Shown: positions 26,263 through 34,014, counted from the first letter of the stretch. The stretch is 64,000 nt of DNA from Bradyrhizobium sp. BTAi1 (GCF_000015165.1 NC_009485.1:1466001-1530000), one strand, 5' to 3'. Numbers and translations are program-made. Notes: a model not told the origin generated them from the sequence alone.

Positions 26263-26310
26263 AGACTCATAACCTGAAGGTCATAGGTTCAAATCCTATC
26301 CCCGCAACCA
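26263..26310 (+). repeat. 3' fragment of tRNA-fMet (attachment-site remnant)
   Basis: The sequence from the anticodon arm (anticodon CAT at 26268-26270) through a perfect T-arm (CATAGGTTCAAATCCTATC) to CCCCGCAACCA is that of an alphaproteobacterial initiator tRNA, but the 5' acceptor, D-arm and 5' side of the anticodon stem are absent. Such isolated 3' ends are the att footprints left by elements that integrate at tRNA genes. It is not a functional tRNA. Confidence 0.8.
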
Positions 26311-26325
26311 ACGCTTCCCTAGACT

Positions 26326-26895
26326 CTAGGGGGCGGCAGCCCTCTCAGAAGTCTGGAGTAGGGCGGCGAGTTGGCCGTAAATCTCGATCTTCACGGGCTT
26401 GTACCGACCCTGTGGATGAATAGCGATCTTCTCGACGACCTCCCGAATGGCCTCGTTCGCTGACAAGCGGCTGTCCTCGTCTGCATCGGCAGAGCATTTT
26501 TCAGATCTCTTATCTTGTCGCGGTAGGCGTTCGCCGCATTCGGGTGCAGTTCCACCGCGGGCGGAACGACCTCGGCGATGTCAGCCCCGATCTGGTCGCG
26601 CTCGGCCTCCACGGCCGCCAGCCGCAGGCGCGGGGCGCGGCTGGGACTATCGCCCAACAGGGCATCGACCGCCTTTGAGATGGCGCCGTTGACGTGGCCT
26701 AGTCGCTCCTCCAGGTCGGCGTCGCCGGTGGGCTGTCGAGCTGTTCAGCTCACGGGACATCCGCTGATATTCGCGGACGTACTCGGCAATCAGCTCGGGC
26801 GTCGCCAGCTGTTCTTCGATCCCCTTCAAGACCAGGGCTTCAACCGCCTTACGCGATACCGTGCGCCGGTTCTCACAAAGGCCAGTCTCTGTCGT
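26326..26895 (-). pseudogene. Serine recombinase, C-terminal remnant
   Basis: Three frame-shifted pieces read in order on the minus strand: CENRRTVSRKAVEALVLKGIEEQLATPELIAEYVREYQRMSREL, then LRLAAVEAERDQIGADIAEVVPPAVELHPNAANAYRDKIRDL, then ANEAIREVVEKIAIHPQGRYKPVKIEIYGQLAALLQ before a TAG at 26326-26328. Together they correspond to the zinc-ribbon/coiled-coil C-terminal third of a large serine recombinase. The catalytic resolvase domain is missing, so this is a dead remnant of an older element. Confidence 0.78.
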
Positions 26896-27000
26896 CTCCG
26901 AGATCCCGTGCTTGTGAGCCAAGTCCGCCGTCTTCGCACAGGCTTCATGCTCCTTCAGGACCGCTATGATCTGCTCTTCCGCGAACCGCTTTCGCTGCAT
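26896..27000 (-). pseudogene. IS3-family transposase OrfA, N-terminal fragment
   Basis: The 35 residues MQRKRFAEEQIIAVLKEHEACAKTADLAHKHGISE are the start of an IS3-group OrfA helix-turn-helix protein. The frame then runs directly into the serine-recombinase remnant, giving one chimeric open frame (26647-27000). The rest of the IS is absent. Confidence 0.75.
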
Positions 27001-27064
27001 CTGTGCATCTGTCCGCCCTTCGTCAGGGCCGACTCTAACTCGGTCTGGAGGAATTTCCTAGGGG

Positions 27065-27705
27065 CAGGTCAACGACACAAAAGTGCCGATCCTGGCGAAG
27101 GGCAAGACAATCCAGGGACACATCTGGACCTATGTCCACGACGACCGGCCGTTTGGCGGCCGGGCGCGGCCAGCGGCGTTGTATTATGCCTCGCGCGACC
27201 GGCGGCACGAACATCCCGTGCGGCACCTCAAGGCGTTCAGCGGCATCCTGCAGGCGGATGGCTACAACGCGTTGTACGATCCCTCGCGCGCGGTGGGACC
27301 GATCACATCGGCGCTGTGTTGGGCCCATGCCAGGAGGCAGTTCTTCGAACTTGCGGACATCGCCGCCAATGCAAGGCGAGGCAAGAATGCTGGAGCAATC
27401 TCGCCGATCGCGCTGGAAGCAGTCAGGCGCATTGACGCCCTGTTCGAGATCGAACGCGGCATCAACGGCCTTGCCGCCATGAGCGGCTGTGCATCCGTCA
27501 AGAGCAGAGCGCGCCGCTCCAGGAGGTTCTGGAAGCCTGGTTGCGCGAACAACGTGGCCGCTTGTCGCGCTCGGCCTCGGTCGCCGAGCCGATCGACTAC
27601 ATGCTCAAGCGATGGGATCGGTTCGCACAGTTCATCAACGATGGCCGGATCTGCCTGACCAACAACGCTGCGGAACGAGCCTTGCGCGGATTTGCGATTC
27701 GGCTT
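27065..27705 (+). pseudogene. IS66-family transposase TnpC, broken
   Basis: The first part (ILAKGKTIQGHIWTYVHDDRPFGG to NARRGKNAGAISPIALEAVRRIDALFEIERGINGLAAMSG) and, after a frameshift near 27490-27540, a second part (LREQRGRLSRSASVAEPIDYMLKRWDRFAQFINDGRICLTNNAAERALRG) are consecutive segments of the IS66 DDE transposase core. The N-terminal zinc-finger half and the C-terminus are missing. Confidence 0.82.
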
Positions 27706-27838
27706 CGCGTGCGGCCTTCCAGTTCCAGGCCAGAAGTTCGTGAAGCTGGTCGGTCTTCGTGGCGCCGCTCACCATGCGATCGAGAACGTCGACGAGATAC
27801 GCCTCGGGGTCGAGGCCATTCAATTTCGCTGTGTTAAG
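27695..27838 (-). pseudogene. IS66-family TnpC C-terminal fragment, opposite strand
   Basis: On the minus strand the sequence encodes NTAKLNGLDPEAYLVDVLDRMVSG and LHELLAWNWKAAREA, the usual end of an IS66 TnpC. It abuts the plus-strand IS66 remnant in opposite orientation, so two different IS66 copies, or an inverted part of one, have been joined here. Confidence 0.7.
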
Positions 27839-28178
27839 AAGCGAAGCGAGTATCGCCTAGTTCTAAAGCCCCCGGCTTTGCCTGGGGATACTTACTCAAT
27901 GGTTCGATGTACGTGTCGTAGAGGACACAGGCTATCGCCTTAGAGGCAACAACAATAACTACCGATTGGACGACGTGATTATCGGCGTGCGTCTAGCCAA
28001 TGGCTGTATCGTCGATCTCGCCAACGGCAAGGCTGGCCGTGGGTGAAAACCGGATATCCATTGACGTAATGAATCGGCCGTGATTCGATTCGCGGCACTG
28101 GCCGCTACAGGCCAGGCAAGCGGCCCGCACAGATGCAGCAACACCTGCGCGAGCCTAACCCTCAACATGGAGATAGCC
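27839..28178. other. Intergenic debris between IS66 remnants and next gene
   Basis: About 340 bases with no supported gene. Composition is less GC-rich than the core and no inverted repeat ends of the IS66 copies were recognised. Confidence 0.4.
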
Positions 28179-28724
28179 ATGTCTCAGGCTGATTCTGCCT
28201 ATACCACGAGTCGTTTAATCTTTCCTGCCGGCCCGGCCGTTCGGCGCCGGCAGTTCGTCACCGGCAGCGCCGCCATCCTGGCCGGGGTCATCACTCCCTC
28301 ACGGGCTGAAAGTGTTGGCGTTTCGACCGCGCCCGACCCGGTCCTTGATGCCATCGAGGGCCACCGCCGAGTCTTTGAGGAACTGGGGCGCCTGCTCGCC
28401 GAGCAGGATGCTGCCGAGCGCGAGCTGCGCCGTGCGCCGTGCGGCAGGCGGGCCGAGCTGGAGGCCAAGTTAAGTGGCCTCTGCGAGGCTGAAGGCGCAC
28501 TCGGTCGGGCTGAGATGAAGGCCTCGCGTCAACTCGCCGGCATCGTGCCGGGAAGCCTCAAAGGAGCGTCCGCTGTGTTAAAGTACGTGCGCGAGTGTTA
28601 CGAAGTTGGCCAGTACGCCCTTTACGAGGACGATGGCTACCGGCTGCTGCTGCTCTCGACTGAACGCGCGATTTGTGCGGCCGTTGGTCTCGCTATTCCG
28701 CATCGTGGTGTTGATCCTCGATAA
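28179..28724 (+). CDS. Hypothetical exported (Tat-type) protein
   Basis: A 181-residue protein from the ATG at 28179 (MSQADSAYTTSRLI), which has GGAGAT upstream; a longer start at 28080 is less plausible. Residues 24-45 look like a twin-arginine signal (RRRQFVTGSAAILAGVITPSRA), and the mature part is helical and charged (EGHRRVFEELGRLLAEQDAAERELRRAP). Related Tat-type short hypotheticals are frequent on Rhizobiales accessory DNA. No function is recognised. Confidence 0.55.
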   Translation: MSQADSAYTTSRLIFPAGPAVRRRQFVTGSAAILAGVITPSRAESVGVSTAPDPVLDAIEGHRRVFEELGRLLAEQDAAERELRRAPCGRRAELEAKLSGLCEAEGALGRAEMKASRQLAGIVPGSLKGASAVLKYVRECYEVGQYALYEDDGYRLLLLSTERAICAAVGLAIPHRGVDPR

Positions 28725-28797
28725 CGATTGCGCGCCTTCCTACGAGCGGGATGTGGAAACGAAGTCCTGGTCGAACCGCTAAGACACCGCCAGACGA

Positions 28798-29064
28798 ATG
28801 CGGTGGGAACGGATATCTCCGACCTACGACCATCGTGCCACATCTCGGCTCCACAAAAGGCCGAAGAACAAGATCGACGTGAGGGCGATCCGGGTGGACC
28901 TGGACATGACGCAGGAAGAGTTCGCAGGTCGCTGCGGATTCAGCGTCAATACGCTGTGCCATTGGGAACAAGGCTCGCGACAGCCGGAAGGGCCGACACG
29001 CGCTTATCTTCTCGCGATCGAGCGCGCCCCGAAGGCAGTGCAGAAGGCTTTGCAGGCCGTGTGA
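28798..29064 (+). CDS. XRE-family regulator (antitoxin-like)
   Basis: 88 residues with a clear HTH: IRVDLDMTQEEFAGRCGFSVNTLCHWEQGSRQPEGPTRAYLLAIERAPKAVQKAL. It matches the short HigA/MqsA-like XRE proteins that act as antitoxins or autoregulators. No toxin gene is recognisable on either side, and the first 30 residues look unrelated to the family, so the gene may be a truncated orphan. Confidence 0.65.
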   Translation: MRWERISPTYDHRATSRLHKRPKNKIDVRAIRVDLDMTQEEFAGRCGFSVNTLCHWEQGSRQPEGPTRAYLLAIERAPKAVQKALQAV

Positions 29065-29407
29065 TGCGTTCGACATCTACGACAAAGCTGATGGCTGTAA
29101 AGAGATATCGCTCCAATGTGCTTGGCCTTCGTCTTGAACAGGATGCTGGAGGGCCGCGATGGTGCGCCCGTCCGTGCGTCCATCGCGGCAGAACCTGCCG
29201 CATGTCGCCCGTAAGCGCCGGCGCCTCATCGTAGGGCGGGTCTACGTGCAACGGAGCAATGCAATCAAAGGCAGTAAAATAGAGGCGTCTCTAGTACGTG
29301 CAATCCCGCCATGTATGCGGCTTTTTTGCATCGGTTACGACGAAAAATGAATATCTTTTGGCAAGCACCTCGACACTTGCCAAGACCGGTGTTCTGCTGG
29401 TTCCCAA
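29065..29407. other. Region left of the IS630 element, no supported gene
   Basis: About 340 bases between the XRE gene and the IS. Open frames exist on both strands but none shows a family match or coding bias. It may be decayed mobile DNA. Confidence 0.4.
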
Positions 29408-30568
29408 CTAGTACCTCTGCACAGAGGTTTTGACTCTTTGTTTTTTCGTCGGTTTAGCCGGGACTTTTGGATAGGCGCGGCCGAGTTTGGCCCTGGCCTT
29501 CTCGGTCGTAAACATCCAGTTGATTCTGGCGCGCTCGGCGTTGCGGCGTTTTTCCCAGGCTGCGGTCTCTCTGACGAGACGAGCATGGCTGTCGATCCGT
29601 CGGTCGAGGCACTGCTGCGAGAGGACGCCGATTTCGATCTCGACCATGTTGAGCCAGCTGGCGTGCTTTGGCGTGTGATGGAATTCGAGACGGCGGAGCA
29701 GGCGGCGAGCTTCGTCGGGCGGGAATGCCTGATAGAGTGCGCCGGCCTTGTGGGTCGACAGATTGTCGAGCACAACGCGAATGCGTTCGGCTTTGGGATA
29801 GTGCACGTCGACAAGCTCGCGCATGCATTCGGCAAAGTCCTTCGCGGTGCGTCGTTCCGTCACCTTCACCTTGCGCCAGGGCCGGTTCACGTCAATGAGC
29901 ACGAACAGGTTGGCCGTGCCGTTGCGTCGGTACTCGTAATCGTAACGCTCGATCCGGCCCGGCTTGGCGGGAATCGGTTGACGGGTCTCGCCGATGAGTT
30001 GGACCGGGCTCTCGTCGAAGCAGACCACAGGCCGCTGCGGATCGGCCGCTTCGGCATAGAGATCGAGCACATCCTCCATCTGCGCGACATACTCCGCATC
30101 GACCTTTGGGATGCACCACATGCTTTTGCGCCATGGCTTGATGTGGTTTTCGGCCAGGCGCCGCCGCACCGTTTCTCGCGACAGTCCCTCGTGAGACGTC
30201 AATCTGACCATCTCGTCGGCCAGAAGCTCCAGCGTCCAGCGCGCACGGCCTGTCGGAGGGCTTGCACAGGCGGTGGCCACCAGCAGCGCCTCCTCTTTCT
30301 CCGTGAGCTTGCGTTCCGCCCCGCGACGAGGCTCTTCGCTCAAGGCCGCGGTCAGATTCCCTTCGATAAAGCGTCGTCGGGTCCGATAGACCGTCGAGGC
30401 GCCGATACCCACGCTGGTGGCGATGTCGTCGTCGCTCATCCCTGCATCCGCTGCCAGCAGGATCTGCGCGCGCTTGAACTTGCGCGCCGCCAGCGGGCCG
30501 CCCTGCAGCAGCAATCTGAGTTCCGCCCGCTCGTCCCTGGTCAGCTTGACGTGATATCGTACATTCAT
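29408..30568 (-). CDS. IS630-family transposase
   Basis: A 386-residue transposase. The N-terminal HTH (ARKFKRAQILLAADAGMSDDDIATSVGIGASTVYRTRRRFIEGNLTAAL) is followed by a winged helix and a DDE catalytic domain: D in VVCFDESPVQLI, D in RIRVVLDNLSTHKA, E in ASWLNMVEIEIGVLSQQ. I chose the ATG at 30568 because GGAGG lies five bases upstream. The frame ends inside the terminal repeat with VKTSVQRY and a TAG stop completed by the TA target duplication and its flanking base. No frameshift is present. Confidence 0.92.
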   Translation of the reverse strand: MNVRYHVKLTRDERAELRLLLQGGPLAARKFKRAQILLAADAGMSDDDIATSVGIGASTVYRTRRRFIEGNLTAALSEEPRRGAERKLTEKEEALLVATACASPPTGRARWTLELLADEMVRLTSHEGLSRETVRRRLAENHIKPWRKSMWCIPKVDAEYVAQMEDVLDLYAEAADPQRPVVCFDESPVQLIGETRQPIPAKPGRIERYDYEYRRNGTANLFVLIDVNRPWRKVKVTERRTAKDFAECMRELVDVHYPKAERIRVVLDNLSTHKAGALYQAFPPDEARRLLRRLEFHHTPKHASWLNMVEIEIGVLSQQCLDRRIDSHARLVRETAAWEKRRNAERARINWMFTTEKARAKLGRAYPKVPAKPTKKQRVKTSVQRY

Positions 30569-30902
30569 CGTGGCCTCCATCGTGGAGGCCGAGGTGAATC
30601 TGCTGATGAATCAAATGTCTGGCAAAGCTGCGCCCCGCTTCACCGCCAAGCAGGGCCAATATCTGGCGTTCATCGATGCCTATATCCGTGTCAATCGGCT
30701 GCCGCCGGCCGAACGCGACATTCAACGGTTTTTCGGCGTCACGCCGCCGACCGTGCACCAGATGATCCTCACCCTCGAGCGCAACGGCTTCATTCGCAGA
30801 ACGCCAGGCGCCTCACGCAGCATCGAGATCGTCGTGCCACCCGAAGACCTCCCCGTTCTGCAAGCTACAGATCAATCCGTCAAAACCTCTGTGCAGAGGT
30901 AC
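29411..30902. mobile_element. Complete IS630-family insertion sequence
   Basis: Perfect terminal inverted repeats of 24 bases at 29411-29434 and 30879-30902 bound the element. Each begins GTACCTCTGCACAGAGGT, which contains a 16-base perfect palindrome (ACCTCTGCACAGAGGT). It is flanked by TA at 29409-29410 and 30903-30904, the IS630 target duplication, within a CTAG context. It carries a transposase on the minus strand and a divergent LexA-like passenger gene on the plus strand. Both genes run outward into the repeats. All parts look intact, so recent activity is likely. Confidence 0.93.
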
Positions 30903-30905
30903 TAG
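30606..30905 (+). CDS. LexA-like HTH passenger protein of the IS
   Basis: 99 residues: TAKQGQYLAFIDAYIRVNRLPPAERDIQRFFGVTPPTVHQMILTLERNGFIRRTPGASRSIEIVVPPEDLPVL is the LexA/MarR-type winged helix, without the LexA protease domain. The ATG at 30606 is preceded by GAGGTG. It is divergent from the transposase inside the IS and its own C-terminus is encoded by the right terminal repeat (VKTSVQRY-stop), identical to the transposase C-terminus. It may repress the shared promoter region. Similar small LexA-like genes are common next to IS630 transposases. Confidence 0.8.
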   Translation: MNQMSGKAAPRFTAKQGQYLAFIDAYIRVNRLPPAERDIQRFFGVTPPTVHQMILTLERNGFIRRTPGASRSIEIVVPPEDLPVLQATDQSVKTSVQRY

Positions 30906-30913
30906 GTGGGCAG

Positions 30914-31288
30914 ATGCGCCAACGGCTGCGAAATTTTCTTCCGGTTCTCTTAGTGGCGCTGGCCATTCAGGTTCTGGCGCCAATCGTCGCTACGTTTGCG
31001 ATTGCCGGAGCCGTATCTGATTGGGCGTGGTCGGATAAAATATGCCACCACGGATCCGATGCCTCGTCTCCAAACGGCGATGATAGCGGCCACGGATGCG
31101 ACGATGGCTGCCCTCTCTGCTGTGTAGCTGCCCAAGGGGATGGGTGGCTCAATGTACCGCAGTTGACCGCGATCTCGGCGCCGCAAGCCGTCTGCACGAG
31201 CGTCGACTGGTCCGGGCAAATGCCCGGCGGGATAGCCTCGCTTCTCGACACGAGCAGGCAGGCGCGAGCACCCCCTCAGACCACCTGA
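30914..31288 (+). CDS. DUF2946-like exported Cys/His protein
   Basis: 124 residues. The N-terminal hydrophobic helix (FLPVLLVALAIQVLAPIVATFAIAGAV) acts as signal or anchor. It is followed by a metal-ligand-like segment KICHHGSDASS...GHGCDDGCPLCCVAAQ, the hallmark of the DUF2946 family, whose members are often near copper uptake or resistance genes. The IS630 copy ends 11 bases before its start codon, so its native promoter has been separated from it and expression may depend on the IS. It heads a five-gene set on the same strand. Confidence 0.7.
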   Translation: MRQRLRNFLPVLLVALAIQVLAPIVATFAIAGAVSDWAWSDKICHHGSDASSPNGDDSGHGCDDGCPLCCVAAQGDGWLNVPQLTAISAPQAVCTSVDWSGQMPGGIASLLDTSRQARAPPQTT

Positions 31289-31528
31289 GCCATCCTGGTC
31301 CTGAGCTATCCGTTTCTTCATTGACGGCCCGGCGGATTTCGACGTTCCGCTCCTGAGGTTAGTCGTGAACTAACGATCCTATGACAGTTCTTAGCACGAC
31401 CATGACCTGAACAGAGGGAGCCGAGGCCGCAACCCAGCAGTCTGGCCAGACTCTTCCCGAAATCTCGTAACAGCAGCGTGCGCCTGGTTTTGACCATGCA
31501 TGCTCCCCCAGACCTGACTGGAGAAGAT

Positions 31529-32593
31529 ATGTTCATCAATCCTCACAACCACAGCTCCCAGCTTGTCCGACAGGCGCTGAGTCTCGTTATGCCTCTCGTC
31601 TTGGCCTTCGGCTTCATCGTGGTGCTGGCGCCAGCGCCGGCGAATGCCTGTGCTTGCGGCTGCAGTGTTTTTGACGTTGGCGGCGGCTTGCTGCCTCAGG
31701 AAGACGACCATGGCGGCAGGATATTCACAGAATGGTGGCATTCTGATCAGAACAAGAACTGGATTGGCGGATCGAAGGGGCCGGCAGGCGCCAATTCCGA
31801 TAAGCAAGTTCGGACTGACTGGTTCACGGTCGGGCTTCAATACATGTTCAATCGTGACTGGGGCGTCACTGTCCGCGTTCCCTACGTCAATCGGTCCTTC
31901 ACCACGGATACCAACTTCCCGAACGACCCAGCCACCCCGCAGACTTTCAAATCACGCTCGTTCGGCGATGTCGAAGTCATGGGAATGTACACCGGCTTCT
32001 CGAAAGATCTATCGACCGGGATCATCTTTGGATTGAAGCTGCCGACCGGGACGTTTACCGCTACCGGGTTGGATCGCGATACCCAGATCGGCTCCGGGAG
32101 CACCGACCTCATCCTCGGCGCCTTCCATCGTGGAATGATCACGGGCGACAACGCTTGGCAATATTTTTCTCAGATCAGGTGGCAGCAGCCATTTCTGTAT
32201 CAGTCAGCGTATAATCCAGATTCGGGGCTGAACGAGCTTTACAAGCCTGGCTACCAGATTGATGCTGCCGGCGGCATCGTCTATAACAATTTTTATAATG
32301 TGCTTGGCTTTGATAAGATTGCCCCGCTGGTGCAACTCATCGCCTCCCATCGGCAACGCGATAGCGGCCCAGCCTCCGACCCGCTCAATACCGGATTCGA
32401 CCGCCTCATGATCTCTCCCGGCATCGAGTTCACGAAGGTTCTCGATGAAGAGCACAAGCGGGTCTTCAAGTTCTATGTCGATGTCGAGATTCCGATCTAT
32501 TATCGGACCAACGCTGCGATCAACGACAAGGGCAGCCAGGGGCAGCTCATTGCGCCCTACATGTTCAAGACCGTGGCGAGCTACAATTTCTAG
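31529..32593 (+). CDS. Outer-membrane beta-barrel protein with Cys-rich N-terminus
   Basis: 354 residues with a signal peptide (LVMPLVLAFGFIVVLAPAPANA) directly followed by CACGCSVFDVGGG. The rest is alternating amphipathic beta strands ending in TVASYNF, with a terminal aromatic typical of outer-membrane barrels. Start 31529 has GGAGAAG upstream. The Cys motif right after the cleavage site could bind a metal or form disulfides. It lies 23 bases before a thioredoxin-like gene, so they are likely cotranscribed. The exact family is not named with confidence; meta-pathway/phenol-type porins are the nearest memory. Confidence 0.68.
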   Translation: MFINPHNHSSQLVRQALSLVMPLVLAFGFIVVLAPAPANACACGCSVFDVGGGLLPQEDDHGGRIFTEWWHSDQNKNWIGGSKGPAGANSDKQVRTDWFTVGLQYMFNRDWGVTVRVPYVNRSFTTDTNFPNDPATPQTFKSRSFGDVEVMGMYTGFSKDLSTGIIFGLKLPTGTFTATGLDRDTQIGSGSTDLILGAFHRGMITGDNAWQYFSQIRWQQPFLYQSAYNPDSGLNELYKPGYQIDAAGGIVYNNFYNVLGFDKIAPLVQLIASHRQRDSGPASDPLNTGFDRLMISPGIEFTKVLDEEHKRVFKFYVDVEIPIYYRTNAAINDKGSQGQLIAPYMFKTVASYNF

Positions 32594-32616
32594 CCTCGGA
32601 TCGACTGGAGAAGGGA

Positions 32617-33123
32617 ATGCCGATTAGAGCGCGCAGCAGGCGCACGGTGCCTCTTGTTGCCGGCATCATCGCGGTGGCGATGTGGGGCGCTGCCTCCGCC
32701 GCCCCCGCGATCGATGAGGCAGCCCCGCCTCTCATTGTGTCCGCGCTCGGTGGCGAGACCCTCGATCTCGGCAAAATGCGCGGGAAGGTCGTGCTGGTCA
32801 ACTACTGGGCAACATGGTGCGCTCCCTGCCGGAGGGAATTGCCAGTTCTCAACGCATTTTATCGCCGCTATCACGAACGAGGACTGGAGCTGATAGGTAT
32901 CAGCGCGGACCGTCCGGAGGACTTCGGCAAAATGCGCAAGATCAGCGGGACATTGGCATATCCGACGTCCACGCTGGAGCGTATTTCACAAGACGGGTTT
33001 GGACCGCCGGAAGGTTTTCCGCTGACCTTTGTGATCGATCGCGATGGCGTCGTGAGAGATAAGTTCATTGATGTCCGCGAACAGTTGTTGCGTGACGTGG
33101 TGCTGCCACTACTTCCGCATTGA
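32617..33123 (+). CDS. TlpA/ResA-like periplasmic thioredoxin
   Basis: 168 residues: a signal or anchor helix (VPLVAGIIAVAMWGAASAAPA), then a thioredoxin fold with the redox motif in VLVNYWATWCAPCRRELPVLN and the cis-Pro loop GFPLTFVIDRDG. The family reduces disulfides in periplasmic partners, such as apocytochromes or copper-site cysteines of oxidase assembly factors. Here the neighbours on both sides are cysteine-rich envelope proteins, which are natural candidates as substrates. Confidence 0.88.
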   Translation: MPIRARSRRTVPLVAGIIAVAMWGAASAAPAIDEAAPPLIVSALGGETLDLGKMRGKVVLVNYWATWCAPCRRELPVLNAFYRRYHERGLELIGISADRPEDFGKMRKISGTLAYPTSTLERISQDGFGPPEGFPLTFVIDRDGVVRDKFIDVREQLLRDVVLPLLPH

Positions 33124-33153
33124 GCGGCGCGAACGAAAGCTGGGAGTAGGCGA

Positions 33154-33705
33154 GTGGCGCGAGCAGCCCTTGGAATGCTGATTGGGATATCGCTCGGCTG
33201 GTCAGTGGCCGAAGCACAGTCAAATCTGCCAGGGGCTTTCGTTGCTGACCCTGGTACTGGCTGCAAGGTTTGGAATCCTCATCCGCTTGCCGACGAAGCT
33301 GCGAGTTGGTCAGGCAGCTGCGTCAATGGCCTGGCAGAAGGTGTCGGCACGCTGCGGTGGCTCCGCAGCGGGAGGATCTTCGAGATGGACGACGGGGGTT
33401 GGAAACAGGGGCGTCAAGAGGGACGGGGTACCCAGGACTGGAAAACGGGACGCTACGAGGGCGACCTCGTGAGCGGCGAGCCGGATGGCTATGGTATCAT
33501 GACTTTGCAGGCGGCCCGTTATGAGGGGCAGTTCCGCAAGGGCAAACCATACGGGGAGGGTACGCTCATCACGCTGCAGGGCGTGTTAAAGGGATTCTGG
33601 ATTGACGGCTGCCTGAATCATAACGGCCGTAAGGTTACTTTTGCCGTGCCGTCGTCGGCCTGTGGCCAGAAGCGGAATGGTCAAGTCAAGAGGAGTACTT
33701 CATGA
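33154..33705 (+). CDS. Exported MORN-repeat protein
   Basis: 183 residues from a GTG at 33154 with GGGAG upstream. A signal peptide (LGMLIGISLGWSVAEA) precedes MORN-type repeats: YEGDLVSGEPDGYGIMTL, YEGQFRKGKPYGEGTLIT. It contains scattered cysteines (GTGCKVW, GSCVNGLAEG, DGCLNHNG, SSACGQ). MORN repeats are protein or lipid contact modules; no enzymatic domain is seen. Its stop overlaps the start of the next small gene as ATGA, indicating translational coupling. Confidence 0.75.
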   Translation: MARAALGMLIGISLGWSVAEAQSNLPGAFVADPGTGCKVWNPHPLADEAASWSGSCVNGLAEGVGTLRWLRSGRIFEMDDGGWKQGRQEGRGTQDWKTGRYEGDLVSGEPDGYGIMTLQAARYEGQFRKGKPYGEGTLITLQGVLKGFWIDGCLNHNGRKVTFAVPSSACGQKRNGQVKRSTS

Positions 33706-33872
33706 GGCTGGCTACTGCATTTACACTCATGGTGATGTCGGCTTTGATTGTTGGTGCACTCCCTGCGCATGCGACGCAGCCGGGAGAAAGAGCGAAGGTT
33801 TGCCGGATGGAGCAGCAGTGCCGCTGGGAGAATTTCAAGAAGATCTGCGTATACGTCAAAGTGTGTCGCTGA
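33702..33872 (+). CDS. Small exported Cys-containing protein
   Basis: 56 residues. The ATG at 33702 overlaps the MORN gene stop (ATGA) and has AGGAG seven bases upstream. The signal peptide is AFTLMVMSALIVGALPAHA, leaving a mature peptide of about 33 residues with four cysteines (KVCRMEQQCRWENFKKICVYVKVCR) spaced to form two disulfides. No family is recognised. Coupling to the MORN gene and the strong ribosome binding site support it as real. Confidence 0.65.
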   Translation: MRLATAFTLMVMSALIVGALPAHATQPGERAKVCRMEQQCRWENFKKICVYVKVCR

Positions 33873-34014
33873 GGTGACTTAGCCCGCGTTCATCTCATCA
33901 TCCCCCTCCGGGACGACGAATCGGGCGGTCACTGGCTGTCATGCTTGCTTCAGCCGCGCCATCGCCGAATTGGAACGGAATATCGGGCCGAGATTGACCT
34001 GCTGAGCGAGCCTT
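33873..34014. other. Short non-coding stretch after the Cys-rich gene set
   Basis: It leads into repeat A. No terminator with a T-run is visible. Confidence 0.35.

Noticed and set aside
26263-26310. A functional tRNA-Met
   Set aside because: Only the 3' half from the anticodon loop is present.
26317-26331. The palindrome CCCTAGACTCTAGGG as a recombination site
   Set aside because: It overlaps the stop of the serine-recombinase remnant and may act as a terminator stem or be chance; no second copy was noticed to support a site.
29438-31288. A 616-residue plus-strand frame across the IS630 and into the DUF2946-like gene
   Set aside because: Most of it is antisense to the transposase. Only the last 124 residues, from the ATG at 30914, have a signal peptide and family features.
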